This document shows, one piece after another, positions 50,304-60,132 of a stretch of 64,000 nt of DNA. The DNA comes from Novosphingobium sp. EMRT-2 (GTDB lineage: Bacteria > Pseudomonadota > Alphaproteobacteria > Sphingomonadales > Sphingomonadaceae). The notes under the pieces are model-generated. The model had not been told where the DNA came from. It made no database searches and was given only the letters and a program-made list of their open reading frames with translations. Within the stretch, counting starts at the first letter, position 1, and every line of letters begins with the position of its first letter. The DNA lies in assembly GCF_005145025.1 (NCBI RefSeq), contig NZ_CP039695.1, forward strand, positions 310,001 to 374,000, given 5' to 3'. The translations under genes and the position numbers were made by a program.

Positions 50304-51311
50304 ATGGCGATCAAGGTTGCGATCAACGGTTTCGGACGTATCGGGCGCAATGTCGCGCGCGCCATCCTCGAACGGCCTGACTGCGGCCTCGAACTCGTGT
50401 CGATCAACGACCTGGCCGATGCCAAGGCCAACGCGCTGCTGTTCAAGCGCGACAGCGTCCACGGCGCGTTCGCGGGCGATGTCTCCGTCGACGGCAGCGA
50501 TCTGATCGTCAACGGCAAGCGCATCCAGGTGACGGCCGAGAAAGACCCGGCCAACCTGCCGCACGCCGCCAACGGCATCGATATCGCGCTCGAATGCACC
50601 GGCTTCTTCACCGATCGCGCCGGCGGCCAGAAGCATCTCGACGCGGGCGCCAAGCGCGTGCTGATCTCGGCTCCGGCCAAGGGTGTAGACCTCACCGTCG
50701 TGTTTGGCGTGAACCACGACAAGCTGACCGCCGATCACAAGATCGTCTCGAACGCCTCGTGCACCACCAACTGCCTCGCGCCGATGGCCAAAGTGCTGCA
50801 TGAATCGATCGGCATTGAGCGTGGCCTGATGACGACGATCCATTCGTATACCAACGACCAGAAGATCCTCGACCAGATCCACAAGGACCCGCGCCGCGCC
50901 CGCGCCGCCGCGATGAACATGATCCCCACCAGCACCGGCGCCGCCGTGGCCGTGGGCGAGGTTCTGCCCGATCTCAAGGGCAAGCTCGACGGTTCGTCGA
51001 TCCGCGTGCCGACCCCGAACGTGTCGGTCGTGGACCTGACCTTCACGCCAAAGCGCGATACCACGGTCGAGGAAGTGAACGGCCTGCTCAAGGCCGCCGC
51101 CGAAGGCGCGCTGAAGGGCGTGCTGGGCTTCACCGACGAACCGCTTGTGTCGATCGACTTCAACCACGATCCGCACTCGTCGACGATCGACAGCCTCGAA
51201 ACCGCGGTGCTCGAAGGGAAGCTGGTGCGCGTGCTTTCGTGGTACGACAACGAATGGGGCTTCTCGAACCGGATGCTCGATACCGCGGGCGTGATGGGCG
51301 GCCTGCTCTAA
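50304..51311 (+). CDS. gap: Glyceraldehyde-3-phosphate dehydrogenase
   Basis: A 335-residue glycolytic enzyme. The NAD-binding start is [20 protein letters not shown], the catalytic Cys lies in [17 protein letters not shown], and the His in [12 protein letters not shown]. The C-terminus has [18 protein letters not shown] strong ribosome site (AGGAGA) precedes the ATG. It follows tkt and precedes pgk, separated from pgk by a long inverted repeat. Confidence 0.98.
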   Translation: MAIKVAINGFGRIGRNVARAILERPDCGLELVSINDLADAKANALLFKRDSVHGAFAGDVSVDGSDLIVNGKRIQVTAEKDPANLPHAANGIDIALECTGFFTDRAGGQKHLDAGAKRVLISAPAKGVDLTVVFGVNHDKLTADHKIVSNASCTTNCLAPMAKVLHESIGIERGLMTTIHSYTNDQKILDQIHKDPRRARAAAMNMIPTSTGAAVAVGEVLPDLKGKLDGSSIRVPTPNVSVVDLTFTPKRDTTVEEVNGLLKAAAEGALKGVLGFTDEPLVSIDFNHDPHSSTIDSLETAVLEGKLVRVLSWYDNEWGFSNRMLDTAGVMGGLL

Positions 51312-51331
51312 CCGAGCACTGTTTCCACCCC

Positions 51332-51392
51332 CGTTCGTGTCGAACGAAGTCGAGAAGCAATGCGCTGTTCTCGACTCCGTTCGAACCGAACG
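51332..51392. repeat. 25-bp imperfect inverted repeat between gap and pgk
   Basis: Arms 51332-51356 and 51368-51392 match at 22 of 25 positions around an 11-base loop, with TCGAGAA next to the loop. No T-run follows. It may stabilise the upstream gap message or be an interspersed palindromic repeat, which would allow different levels of Gap and Pgk. Confidence 0.7.
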
Positions 51393-51429
51393 AGGAGGGT
51401 GCTTGGGGCGACGACGCGAGGACTGAAGA

Positions 51430-52620
51430 ATGACCGTGTTCAAGACGCTGGACGATATCGGTGACGTTTCCGGCAAGGCCGTGCTGGTCCGCGAGGACCT
51501 GAACGTGCCCATGGCCGACGGCGCGGTGACCGACGATACCCGTCTGCGGGCGGCGGTGCCGACGCTGACCGAACTGTCCGACAAGGGCGCCGTGGTGCTG
51601 GTTCTCGCCCACTTCGGCCGGCCCAAGGGCCAGCCTTCGGCAGAGTTCTCGCTGAAGCAGGTGGTCGCGCCGCTCGCGCACGTGCTGGGCCGCCCGGTCA
51701 AGTACGTGGACTGGGAAGGCGACAAGGCCGCCGTCGCGGCGCTGCAACCCGGTGACATTGCCGTGCTGGAGAACACCCGCTTCTTCGGTGGCGAGGAAAA
51801 GAACGATCCCGCCGTGGTCGAACGCTTCGCCAGCCTTGGCGATCTCTACGTCAACGATGCGTTTTCCGCCGCGCACCGCGCCCATGCCTCCACCGAAGGG
51901 TTGGCGCATGTTCTCCCGGCCTTTGCCGGCCGCGCGATGCAGGCCGAACTGGAGGCGCTGGAAAAGGCGTTGGGCAACCCGCAGTCCCCGGTTGCGGCCG
52001 TGGTCGGCGGGGCCAAGGTTTCGACCAAGCTCGATGTGCTCAAGCACCTGGTCGGCAAGGTCGATCACCTCATCATCGGCGGTGGCATGGCCAACACCTT
52101 CCTGGCCGCGCGCGGTGTGGATGTGGGCAAATCGCTGTGCGAACATGACCTGACCGGCACCGCCGAGGAAATCCTCGACAATGCCGACAAGGCCAATTGC
52201 ACCGTCCACCTGCCCTATGACGTGGTGGTGTCGAAGGAATTCGCCGCCAATCCGCCCAGCCTGCGCACCTGCAACGTGCATGAGGTCGCGGCGGACGAGA
52301 TGATCCTTGATGTCGGCCCGGCCGCGGTCGAGGCGCTGGCCGACGTGCTCAAGACCTGCCGCACACTGGTCTGGAACGGTCCGCTGGGCGCGTTCGAGAC
52401 CGAACCGTTCGACGCAGCCACGGTTGCGCTGGCGAAGACCGCCGCCGCGCTGACCCGCGAAGGATCGCTGATCTCGGTAGCGGGCGGGGGCGATACCGTC
52501 GCCGCGCTGAACCACGCCGGCGTCGGTGGCGATTTCAGCTATGTGTCGACCGCTGGCGGCGCTTTCCTCGAATGGATGGAAGGCAAGGAACTGCCGGGCG
52601 TCGCCGCGCTGAGCCGGTAA
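51430..52620 (+). CDS. pgk: Phosphoglycerate kinase
   Basis: A 396-residue glycolytic kinase. It has [20 protein letters not shown] at the N-terminus, [20 protein letters not shown], and [20 protein letters not shown]. The hinge region has [20 protein letters not shown]. The C-terminal nucleotide motif is [20 protein letters not shown]. The length matches bacterial Pgk. A terminator follows ten bases after the stop. Confidence 0.98.
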   Translation: MTVFKTLDDIGDVSGKAVLVREDLNVPMADGAVTDDTRLRAAVPTLTELSDKGAVVLVLAHFGRPKGQPSAEFSLKQVVAPLAHVLGRPVKYVDWEGDKAAVAALQPGDIAVLENTRFFGGEEKNDPAVVERFASLGDLYVNDAFSAAHRAHASTEGLAHVLPAFAGRAMQAELEALEKALGNPQSPVAAVVGGAKVSTKLDVLKHLVGKVDHLIIGGGMANTFLAARGVDVGKSLCEHDLTGTAEEILDNADKANCTVHLPYDVVVSKEFAANPPSLRTCNVHEVAADEMILDVGPAAVEALADVLKTCRTLVWNGPLGAFETEPFDAATVALAKTAAALTREGSLISVAGGGDTVAALNHAGVGGDFSYVSTAGGAFLEWMEGKELPGVAALSR

Positions 52621-52629
52621 CCTTTTTCC

Positions 52630-52659
52630 AAGGCGTCCGTTGCAAGACGGGCGCCTTTT
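52630..52659 (+). terminator. Rho-independent terminator after pgk
   Basis: AAGGCGTCCGT (52630-52640) pairs with GACGGGCGCCTT (52646-52657) with G-U pairs, and TTTT overlaps the stem end. Position directly after pgk and before the aldolase gene supports it. Confidence 0.75.
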
Positions 52660-52737
52660 CAATCGCAGTTTGTGCATAGGTATGCGCTGTTGGAAATCCG
52701 GGGATTTCCGTGGAGCGCCACAGGACAGGATGGGATC

Positions 52738-53634
52738 ATGAACGTCACTGAAATGACCGCCAAGATGGCTTCCGGCAAGGGCTTCATCGCCGCGCTCGAC
52801 CAGAGCGGCGGCTCGACGCCCAAGGCGCTCAAGGGCTATGGCATCGAGGAAGGCGCGTGGAGCACGGACGAGGAAATGTTCGGCCTGATCCACCAGATGC
52901 GCACCCGGATCATCACCTCGGCCGCGTTCACGGGCGAAAAGGTGATCGGCGCGATCCTGTTCGAACGCACCATGGACGGCGAAGCCGGCGGCAAGCCCGT
53001 TCCCGCCGCGTTGATCGAACGCGGCGTGGTGCCCTTTATCAAGATCGACAAGGGGCTTGAGGACGAGAAGGACGGCGTCCAGCTGATGAAGCCGATGCCC
53101 GAACTTGACGCGCTGCTCGAACGCAGCAAGGCGCTCGGCGTCTATGGCACCAAGGAGCGTTCGGTGATCAACTCGGCCAACCCGGTCGGGATCGCCGCCG
53201 TGGTGAAGCAGCAGTTCGAAGTCGGCAAGCAGGTGCTCGCACATGGCATGATGCCGATCATCGAACCCGAAGTGAACATCAAGAGCGAGACGCGCGCCGA
53301 GTGCGACACGATCCTGCTCGCGGAAATCCTCAAGAACCTGGACGAACTGCCCGAAGGCACCCAGGTCATGCTCAAGCTGTCCCTGCCCATCGTGCCCGGC
53401 ACGTTCGATCCGCTCGTCTCCCATCCCAAGGTGCTGCGCGTGGTCGCGCTGTCGGGCGGCTACAAGCGCCCCGAAGCCTGCGTCGAACTGGCGAAGAATG
53501 CCGGCATCATCGCCAGCTTCAGCCGTGCGTTGCTCGAAGACCTGCGTCACCAGATGACCGACGCGGAATTCGATGCCTCGCTGGCCGGCGCCATTGACGA
53601 AATCTTTACGGGTTCGACCGTCAAGTCCGCCTGA
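52738..53634 (+). CDS. fba: Class I fructose-bisphosphate aldolase
   Basis: A 298-residue Schiff-base aldolase of the short bacterial class I type. Motifs are GKGFIAALDQSGGSTPKALK, GAILFERTMDGEAGGKPVPA, and PIIEPEVNIKSETRAECDTI. The presumed Schiff-base lysine is in TQVMLKLSLPIVPGTFDPLV, followed by RVVALSGGYKRPEACVELAK. It starts at ATG 52738 with AGGA upstream. A metal-dependent class II enzyme is not in the window. Confidence 0.94.
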   Translation: MNVTEMTAKMASGKGFIAALDQSGGSTPKALKGYGIEEGAWSTDEEMFGLIHQMRTRIITSAAFTGEKVIGAILFERTMDGEAGGKPVPAALIERGVVPFIKIDKGLEDEKDGVQLMKPMPELDALLERSKALGVYGTKERSVINSANPVGIAAVVKQQFEVGKQVLAHGMMPIIEPEVNIKSETRAECDTILLAEILKNLDELPEGTQVMLKLSLPIVPGTFDPLVSHPKVLRVVALSGGYKRPEACVELAKNAGIIASFSRALLEDLRHQMTDAEFDASLAGAIDEIFTGSTVKSA

Positions 53635-53665
53635 CGATCTATCGATTGCAGAGGATGGGAAAGGC

Positions 53666-53697
53666 CGCCCCTCGCCCCGCAAAGCGGGGGAGGGGCG
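53666..53697 (+). terminator. Hairpin after the aldolase gene
   Basis: CGCCCCTCGCCCCGC (53666-53680) pairs with GCGGGGGAGGGGCG (53684-53697) across a 3-base loop, 31 bases after the stop. It is followed by a short T-containing tract (TCTTGCATTT). It may be a terminator and also resembles the repeat at 37808-37832. Confidence 0.55.
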
Positions 53698-53752
53698 TCT
53701 TGCATTTGGGGGCCGGCTTGCGGGCTTCCGTCGCAACGGATAAGGCGCGCCG

Positions 53753-54397
53753 ATGACGCACCCCGCCAGCGAACTGTACCTGATTTCCCCGCTCGATGTG
53801 TCGGGCGCGTTTCCCGACCGGCTTGTCCGCGCGCTCGACGCCGGGCCGGTCGCGGCGTTCCAGTTCCGTGTCAAGGACGTGGACGATCACGCCGCCGCTC
53901 GTCTTGCCGAACCTCTCCAGCGCATCTGCGCCGACCGCGACGTGGCGTTCATCGTCAACGATTCGGTCAGCCTGGCCAAGCGCCTCGGTGCCGATGGGGT
54001 CCATCTGGGCCAGAAGGACGGCGATCCGCAGGAAGCGCGCCAGCGCCTGGGGCGTGACGCGCAGATCGGCGTGACCTGCCATGCGAGCCGCCACCTCGCC
54101 ATGGAAGCGGGCGAGGCCGGGGCGGACTACGTGGCGTTCGGCGCGTTCTTCCCCAGCACCACCAAGGAAACCGAGCACCGTCCGGAACCGGACCTGCTGA
54201 CCTGGTGGTCCACGCTGTTCGAACTGCCCTGCGTCGCCATCGGCGGGATCACCGCGGCCAATTGCGCGCCGCTGGTCACGGCCGGCGCCGATTTCCTCGC
54301 GGTGAGTCACGCCGTGTGGGGCGGGGACGAGGCGCAGGGCGTGCGCGACCTGCTGGCGGCCATCGCAGCCGCGCCCCGGCGTGCAGAAGACGAATAA
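53753..54397 (+). CDS. thiE: Thiamine phosphate synthase
   Basis: A 214-residue TIM-barrel enzyme joining the thiazole and pyrimidine halves of thiamine. It has LYLISPLDVSGAFPDRLVRA, QFRVKDVDDHAAARLAEPLQ, and the phosphate-binding sequence FIVNDSVSLAKRLGADGVHL with GQKDGD. GVTCHASRHLAMEAGEAGAD and CVAIGGITAANCAPLV are also present. Linkage to the thiamine-diphosphate enzyme tkt cluster is notable. No thiamine riboswitch is evident upstream. Confidence 0.92.
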   Translation: MTHPASELYLISPLDVSGAFPDRLVRALDAGPVAAFQFRVKDVDDHAAARLAEPLQRICADRDVAFIVNDSVSLAKRLGADGVHLGQKDGDPQEARQRLGRDAQIGVTCHASRHLAMEAGEAGADYVAFGAFFPSTTKETEHRPEPDLLTWWSTLFELPCVAIGGITAANCAPLVTAGADFLAVSHAVWGGDEAQGVRDLLAAIAAAPRRAEDE

Positions 54398-54478
54398 GCT
54401 GCGAACACCGCTCCGCGCTTGACCCAACGCAAGGCGCGGGCGCACGTAGCACCCCAATGACCGGAAATCCGAACAGGC

Positions 54479-55516
54479 GTGGGCCTTGGCGGACATGGGG
54501 TACGGTGCGTGGGGCGAAAGCGCTGGCGGGTCTGGATCGTAGTGTTGCTGCTGGCGGGCGCGCTGGCCGGCGTGCTGGCTTGGCGTACCCGGCCGCCCGA
54601 AGTGGAGGTAGCCAAGGCGCGGATCGGACCGGCCGCGGACCTCGTCTATGCTACCGGCTATGTCGAGGCGCAGCAGCCGGTATCGGTTGCCGCCCGCATC
54701 ACCGCGCCGGTGGCGCAAGTGCTCGTGTCCGAAGGCGACCGGGTGCGGCGCGGCCAGCCGCTGGTTCTTCTGGTGGACGATGAACAGCGCGGCCTGCTCG
54801 ATCAGGCGGCGGCGCAGCGGCGCGCGGCGGAGGAAACCGAACGTCGCACGGTGGCGCTCTATCGCCAGGGCTGGATGACCCGCGCCGCGCGCGATCAGGC
54901 CGTCGCCAGCGCCGATGCCGCGCGCGCGGGCGAGCGCACCGCCGCCGCCCGGCGCGACCAGCTTGTCGTGCGCGCCAATACCGATGGCGTGGTCACCAAG
55001 CGCGATGTCGAGCCGGGCGATCTCGCCACGCCGACGCGCGTGCTGATCCTGCTGGGTGATCCGGCGCGCATCCGCATTACCGCGACCGTGGACGAGCGCG
55101 ACATCACGCGGGTCCGCGTCGGCCAGGAGGCGCTGATGTCGAGCGACGCCTGGCCCGGCCGCGTGATCCATGCGCGCGTTCATGAAGTTACCCCGAGCGG
55201 CGATCCCAACGCCCGCGCCTTCCGCGTGCGCCTGCTGCCCGAAAGCGCGGGCGACCTGCCGTTGGGCATCACGCTGGAGGTCAACGTCGTCACGCGCAGC
55301 ACGCAACGCGCGGTGCTGGTGCCGGCTACCGCGCTTTCCGGCGATCGCCTGTGGGTGGTGACGGACAGACAGGTCCATGCTCGCACCATCCGGCGCGGGA
55401 TCGAGGCTAACGACAAGGTCGAGATCGTGAGCGGGCTGCGCGCGGGCGAGACGGTGGTTGTCGCCCCGCCTGCCGACCTCACGGAAGGACGGAAGGTCAG
55501 GACCAAGACCCCGTGA
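54479..55516 (+). CDS. HlyD-type periplasmic adaptor of an ABC efflux system
   Basis: A membrane-fusion protein of up to 345 residues. It has one N-terminal membrane helix (VWIVVLLLAGALAGVLAW), a lipoyl/barrel-sandwich half (VEAQQPVSVAARITAPVAQV), a short helical hairpin with GWMTRAARDQAVASADAA, and the second lipoyl half VVRANTDGVVTKRDVEPGDL. GTG codons at 54479 and 54509 are both possible starts. It is coupled to the permease gene by a GTGA overlap, forming a MacA/DevB-like exporter. Confidence 0.87.
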   Translation: MGLGGHGVRCVGRKRWRVWIVVLLLAGALAGVLAWRTRPPEVEVAKARIGPAADLVYATGYVEAQQPVSVAARITAPVAQVLVSEGDRVRRGQPLVLLVDDEQRGLLDQAAAQRRAAEETERRTVALYRQGWMTRAARDQAVASADAARAGERTAAARRDQLVVRANTDGVVTKRDVEPGDLATPTRVLILLGDPARIRITATVDERDITRVRVGQEALMSSDAWPGRVIHARVHEVTPSGDPNARAFRVRLLPESAGDLPLGITLEVNVVTRSTQRAVLVPATALSGDRLWVVTDRQVHARTIRRGIEANDKVEIVSGLRAGETVVVAPPADLTEGRKVRTKTP

Positions 55517-56763
55517 TCGGCCGCCTGTTCCTGTTGCTACACATCGCCTCGCGCCACTTGCTGATGCGGCAGCGGCAAACGCTGGTGGCGACCAGCGGCG
55601 TGGCGGTGGGCGTCGGCTTCTTCCTGGCGGTGTCGGCGCTGATGGTCGGCAGCCAGGCCGACTTCGTGCGGCAACTGATCGACGTGGCCCCGCACATCAT
55701 CATTTCCGACGAATTGCGCAGCCCAGCGCCGCAACCGGGGCGGCGCGCCTTTCCCGACGGTGCCGTGGTGCTGCACGGCTACAAGGTCCGCAACGAGGTG
55801 CGCGGCATCAAGGACTGGCAGGCGGTGATGGCCAGCGCCGCCGCCATCCCCGGCGCGGTCGTCTCGCCCAGCCTTTCCGGCGCGGTCACGCTGCGGCTTG
55901 GCGGGCGCGAGGAGCCGCTGGGCGTGATCGGCATCGATCCCGCGCTGGAATCCCGCGTCAGCACCATTTCCGACAAGCTGCGCGCCGGGCATCTTGATGA
56001 TCTGGAGCGCGTGCAGGGCGGGGTCATCATCGGCGAGGAACTGGCCAGCCGGCTCGGCCTGAACATGGGCGACATCGTCGGCGCGACCGCGGCATCGGGC
56101 ACCACGCGCTCGCTGCGCATCGTCGGACTCGTCAAGAAGGGCAACTCGCAGCTCGGCTCGTCCAACGGCTACATGCTGCTGCGCGAGGCGCAATCGCTGC
56201 TCGGCCGCCCGTTCATCATCAACCGCATCGGCATCAAGCTGAGCGATCCCTACACCGCGCAGGATGTCGCCCGCACGCTTGAGCAACGCTATGGCTACAA
56301 GGCGGAAAGCTGGCAGGAACGCTCGTCCGATTTCCTCTCGCTGCTGGTGACGCGCAACATCATCATGTACACGGTGGTGTCCGCGATCCTGCTGGTGGCG
56401 AGCTTCGGCATCTACACCGCCGTTTCCAACAGCGTGGCCGACAAGCGGCGCGATATAGCGATCCTGCGCTCGATGGGCTTTTCGGAAGCGGACCTCCAGA
56501 TCGTGTTCGTGATCGAGGGGCTGGCGCTGGCGGTGATCGGCGTGCTGCTGGGCTGGCTGCTCGGCTACGCGCTGATGAGTATTCTCGGTTCGCTGCGCTT
56601 TTCCATCGGGGGCGAGGAGCAGTCGATCCCGATCGATCGCAGTCCCCGGCAATACCTGATCGCGGCGGCGGCCTCGCTGCTGGCGGGCGGCGTGGCGGCG
56701 TGGCTGCCCGCGCGCAAATCGGCCAAGGTCGATCCCGTGGACATCCTGAGGGGGGCGATGTGA
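55513..56763 (+). CDS. ABC transporter permease (MacB/FtsX family)
   Basis: A 416-residue membrane protein starting at the coupled GTG 55513. It has one helix near the N-terminus (GVAVGVGFFLAVSALMVGS), a large periplasmic domain, and three helices at the C-terminus (around IIMYTVVSAILLVASFGIYT, VIEGLALAVIGVLLGWLLGY, and LIAAAASLLAGGVAAWLPAR). The motif DKRRDIAILRSMGFSEADLQ is typical of FtsX-like permeases. It probably exports a lipid or lipoprotein-like substrate, or an antibiotic; the substrate is unknown. Confidence 0.9.
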   Translation: MIGRLFLLLHIASRHLLMRQRQTLVATSGVAVGVGFFLAVSALMVGSQADFVRQLIDVAPHIIISDELRSPAPQPGRRAFPDGAVVLHGYKVRNEVRGIKDWQAVMASAAAIPGAVVSPSLSGAVTLRLGGREEPLGVIGIDPALESRVSTISDKLRAGHLDDLERVQGGVIIGEELASRLGLNMGDIVGATAASGTTRSLRIVGLVKKGNSQLGSSNGYMLLREAQSLLGRPFIINRIGIKLSDPYTAQDVARTLEQRYGYKAESWQERSSDFLSLLVTRNIIMYTVVSAILLVASFGIYTAVSNSVADKRRDIAILRSMGFSEADLQIVFVIEGLALAVIGVLLGWLLGYALMSILGSLRFSIGGEEQSIPIDRSPRQYLIAAAASLLAGGVAAWLPARKSAKVDPVDILRGAM

Positions 56764-57494
56764 GCGCGCCCGCTCCTGAGAGGCCGGTCCTTGTCGCCGA
56801 GGGGTTGACCCGTCGGCTGCCGGTCGATCCCCCGGTGACGCTGGTGGCCGGCGCGGACCTTGCCATCCAGCCCGGCTGCTTCACCGCCATCGTCGGGCCT
56901 TCGGGCTGCGGCAAATCGTCGCTGCTGTACCTGCTGGGCCTGATCGACCGACCTACCGAGGGACGGCTGCTGTTCGAAGGGCGCGACATGACCCCGCTTT
57001 CGGGCGACGAACGCGCGCGCATCCGGCTCGAACACTTCGGCTTCGTGTTCCAGTTCCATTTCCTGCTGCCCGAATTCAACGCGCTGGAAAACGTGATCCT
57101 GCCGATCCGTCGCCTCGGGAAGCTGTCCCGCGCCGAGGCGGAAATGCGCGCGCGGACGCTGCTTGCTGACGTCGGCCTGGGCGAAAAGGTGCTGAAGTCT
57201 CCCGACAAGCTTTCCGGCGGCGAACGCCAGCGGGTGGCCATTGCGCGTGCCCTGGCCAACGATCCCGCGCTGATCCTGGGCGACGAGCCGACCGGGAATC
57301 TCGATTCCACCAATTCCGCGCGCGTGGTCGACCTGTTCCGCACGCTGGCGCACGAGCAGGGCCGCGCGGTCGTTTGCGTAACCCACGACACGGGCATCGC
57401 CGAACTGGCCGACGTGCGCGTGACGATGCTCGACGGGCGGGTGGAGGAAGTGCGTCGTCAACATGGGGGCCAGCATGAGGGCCAGCACGGCTAA
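56760..57494 (+). CDS. ABC transporter ATPase (LolD/MacB type)
   Basis: A 244-residue ATPase from the GTG at 56760, which overlaps the permease stop as GTGA. Walker A is in IVGPSGCGKSSLLYLLGLID, the Q-loop in GFVFQFHFLLPEFNALEN, the signature in LSGGERQRVAIARAL, Walker B in LILGDEPTGNLDS, and the switch His in CVTHD. It powers the HlyD/permease exporter as the third gene of the operon. Confidence 0.94.
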   Translation: MSAPAPERPVLVAEGLTRRLPVDPPVTLVAGADLAIQPGCFTAIVGPSGCGKSSLLYLLGLIDRPTEGRLLFEGRDMTPLSGDERARIRLEHFGFVFQFHFLLPEFNALENVILPIRRLGKLSRAEAEMRARTLLADVGLGEKVLKSPDKLSGGERQRVAIARALANDPALILGDEPTGNLDSTNSARVVDLFRTLAHEQGRAVVCVTHDTGIAELADVRVTMLDGRVEEVRRQHGGQHEGQHG

Positions 57495-57602
57495 CGGCGC
57501 CCCGCTTTCCTAATCCACCGCGCCATGCCAGACAGGGCCTGTGAAGTCCGCGCGGGAATGGGGCGATCCTTTTCGCTGGACGGGGCAACTGCATTAACTT
57601 CG

Positions 57603-57626
57603 TCAGGAAAAGACGGAGTTTCCTGA
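57603..57626. promoter_or_regulatory. Inverted repeat upstream of the OPT transporter
   Basis: TCAGGAAA (57603-57610) and TTTCCTGA (57619-57626) are exact inverted repeats with an 8-base spacer, 13 bp before the start codon. They could be an operator or an mRNA hairpin overlapping the ribosome site. Confidence 0.4.
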
Positions 57627-57639
57627 ACGGAGATCGAGC

Positions 57640-59601
57640 ATGAGCGCAGACGAATCGGGCAAGGGACCGGTCCGGGAACTGACCTTGCGCGGCGTGGTGC
57701 TCGGCGCGGTGCTGACGGTCGTGTTCACGGCGGCCAACGTCTATCTGGGCCTGCGTATCGGGCTGACCTTCGCCACCTCGATCCCGGCGGCGGTGATCTC
57801 GATGGCGGTGCTGCGGCTGCTTTCAGGCGCGACGATCCAGGAAAACAACATCGTCCAGACGATCGCCAGTTCGGCAGGCACGCTTTCCGCCATTGTCTTC
57901 GTGCTGCCGGGCCTGGTCATGATCGGGTGGTGGACGGGCTTCCCCTATTGGGAATCCGTCGCGGTGATCGCGGTCGGCGGCATCCTGGGCGTGATGTATT
58001 CGGTGCCGCTGCGCCGCGCGCTGGTGACGGGATCGGACCTGCCTTATCCCGAAGGCGTGGCCGCGGCGGAAGTGCTCAAGGTCGGCGCGGGTGTTGGTGG
58101 CGCGGAAGAGAACCGCCGCGGACTGGCGGCGGTGATGCGCGGAGCGCTGCTGGCGGCGCTCTATCCACTGCTCGCCAAGCTCAAGCTGGTGGCGGAGGAA
58201 GCCTCGACCCTGATCCGCGTCGGCGCGGGCGGCACCGCGTTCGGCGGCGGTCTGTCGATGGCGCTGGTCGGTGTCGGCCATCTCGTCGGGCTGGCGGTGG
58301 GCATCGCCATGCTGGTGGGCATCGTCATCAGCTTCGGCGTGCTGCTGCCGGTGTTCACCGCAGGCGGCCCGCCCGCGGGAACCGAACTCGCCGATTTCAT
58401 CTCCACCGTGTTCCGCCAGCGCATCCGCTTCGTCGGCGCGGGAACCATCGGCGTTGCCGCGATCTGGACGTTGCTGCGCGTGATCGGCCCGATCGTGCGC
58501 GGCGTGGCCGGAGCTATCGCCGCCAGCCGGGTGCGCCAGGAGGCCGGCTACGCCTCGCTGGACATCACAGAGCGCGACCTGCCGATCGGCATTGTCGGCG
58601 GCACAATCCTCCTGTCGATGGTGCCGATCGCGCTGCTGCTGGCGGATTTTGCCGCCGGTGGCCCGGTTGCCGCATCGCTGGGGATCGGGCTGACGGCCGC
58701 CGTGCTCTATGTGCTGGTGGCGGGCATCTTCATCGCTTCGGTCTGCGGTTACATGGCCGGGCTGATCGGCGCGTCGAACAGCCCGATCTCGGGCGTGGGC
58801 ATCCTGGCCGCGCTGGGCATCTCGTTGATTCTGCTGGCGCTCTACGGTCGGGGCGGGGATGCGGAAGCGACCAAGGCGCTGGTCGCCTTCGCGCTGTTCG
58901 TCACCGCGATCGTGTTCGGCGTGGCCACGATTTCCAACGACAACCTGCAGGATCTCAAGACCGGCCAGCTTGTCGGGGCGACGCCATGGCGTCAGCAAGT
59001 CGCGCTCGTGCTGGGCGTGCTGTTCGGCGCGCTGGTGATCCCGCCCATCCTTGATCTGCTCAACGGCACCTTCGGGTTCCTTGGCGCGCCGGGGGCGGGC
59101 GAAAACGCGCTGGCGGCGCCGCAGGCCGCGCTGATCTCCACCATCGCGCAAGGCGTGCTGGGCGGCAGCCTCGATTGGAACCTCGTGGGTCTGGGGGCGG
59201 CGATCGGCGTGGTGGCGCTGGCGGTCGATGGCGCGCTGCGCCGCTCGGGCCGTGGCGCCTTACCGCCGCTCGCGGTCGGCATGGGCATGTACCTGCCCAC
59301 GCAGACCACCGGGATGGTCGTGATCGGCGCGATCCTGGGCCATCTCTACAACCGCTGGGCCGCGCGGCAGGCCGATCCGGAACTGGCCGAACGCATGGGC
59401 GTGCTGACCGCCACCGGCCTGATCGTTGGCGATGGCCTGTTCAACATTGCCTATGCCGCGATCGTGGCTGCCACCAACGACCCCGATTCGCTGGCGATCG
59501 TTCACGCAAACCCCGTGGCCATGCCGCTGGGCATTGCGGTGTTTGGCGGGCTGGTGGGCTATGCCTACTGGCGGATGCGGCGCGATGGCGCCGCCCGCTG
59601 A
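57640..59601 (+). CDS. OPT-family oligopeptide transporter
   Basis: A 653-residue inner-membrane transporter with about fifteen hydrophobic segments. The N-terminus has TLRGVVLGAVLTVVFTAANV and YLGLRIGLTFATSIPAAVIS. Conserved parts include NNIVQTIASSAGTLSAIVFV, SDLPYPEGVAAAEVLKVGAG, and GLIGASNSPISGVGILA. These match the bacterial OPT subfamily that takes up short peptides by proton symport. The length is normal. GGAG lies nine bases before the ATG. Confidence 0.93.
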   Translation: MSADESGKGPVRELTLRGVVLGAVLTVVFTAANVYLGLRIGLTFATSIPAAVISMAVLRLLSGATIQENNIVQTIASSAGTLSAIVFVLPGLVMIGWWTGFPYWESVAVIAVGGILGVMYSVPLRRALVTGSDLPYPEGVAAAEVLKVGAGVGGAEENRRGLAAVMRGALLAALYPLLAKLKLVAEEASTLIRVGAGGTAFGGGLSMALVGVGHLVGLAVGIAMLVGIVISFGVLLPVFTAGGPPAGTELADFISTVFRQRIRFVGAGTIGVAAIWTLLRVIGPIVRGVAGAIAASRVRQEAGYASLDITERDLPIGIVGGTILLSMVPIALLLADFAAGGPVAASLGIGLTAAVLYVLVAGIFIASVCGYMAGLIGASNSPISGVGILAALGISLILLALYGRGGDAEATKALVAFALFVTAIVFGVATISNDNLQDLKTGQLVGATPWRQQVALVLGVLFGALVIPPILDLLNGTFGFLGAPGAGENALAAPQAALISTIAQGVLGGSLDWNLVGLGAAIGVVALAVDGALRRSGRGALPPLAVGMGMYLPTQTTGMVVIGAILGHLYNRWAARQADPELAERMGVLTATGLIVGDGLFNIAYAAIVAATNDPDSLAIVHANPVAMPLGIAVFGGLVGYAYWRMRRDGAAR

Positions 59602-59607
59602 TCCGGG

Positions 59608-60036
59608 TCAGATGTCAGAGTTGCCGCTGTCGGACCCGGACGAATCATCGCCCGCGTCGACGCCTGTCGGCGTGCCGGCGTGGATGCAGCGTGGCCCGAT
59701 GAACTCGCCTGCCGCATCGATCTGCCGGGCCATCGCGCGGTTGTTCAACTGATAGCGCAGGCCTTTCAGCGGGCCGCTCGTCATCGTCAGGATACGGCCG
59801 AACAGCGCGTAGGTGCCGCGCTTTCCGTCGGCCATCTGGTAGCTCGAATCCGGAATTGCGCGGAAGCTGTCGTCGGGCAGCGCGGTCGGCTGCATTTCCG
59901 CATCGCCCGGCAGTTCGCAGATCCAGCGTCCGCGCAGCAAGGTGTGGATCGGGCCGCCCGGAACGGCCTCAACCGGAGCCGTGACGACAAGCGCGCCGAT
60001 CACGGCGAGCGAGGCAGGGAAAAGACGACGGATCAT
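59608..60036 (-). CDS. Small secreted protein of unknown function
   Basis: A 142-residue protein with a signal peptide (LFPASLAVIGALVVTAPVEA). The mature domain (about 80 residues) has RGRWICELPGDAEMQPTALP, GKRGTYALFGRILTMTSGPL and KGLRYQLNNRAMARQ. The last 20 residues are a Ser/Gly/Asp-rich tail. No family is recognised. It is convergent with the OPT gene (6 bp gap) and divergent from efp. Confidence 0.7.
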   Translation of the reverse strand: MIRRLFPASLAVIGALVVTAPVEAVPGGPIHTLLRGRWICELPGDAEMQPTALPDDSFRAIPDSSYQMADGKRGTYALFGRILTMTSGPLKGLRYQLNNRAMARQIDAAGEFIGPRCIHAGTPTGVDAGDDSSGSDSGNSDI

Positions 60037-60132
60037 GACAGATCACGCGCTAGCACGCGGCTGCCGCTTGAAGCAATCGGCCACAGCGGCTAAGGCGCGC
60101 GCTTCCCTACTCACGGTAAGGCTCTTTCCATC

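Noticed and set aside
53640..53752. Thiamine riboswitch upstream of thiE
   Set aside because: The gap is only about 110 bp, is mostly a hairpin, and no conserved thi-box sequence is visible.
51160..53874. 904-residue minus-strand open frame across gap, pgk and aldolase
   Set aside because: It is an antisense shadow of three clear glycolytic genes.
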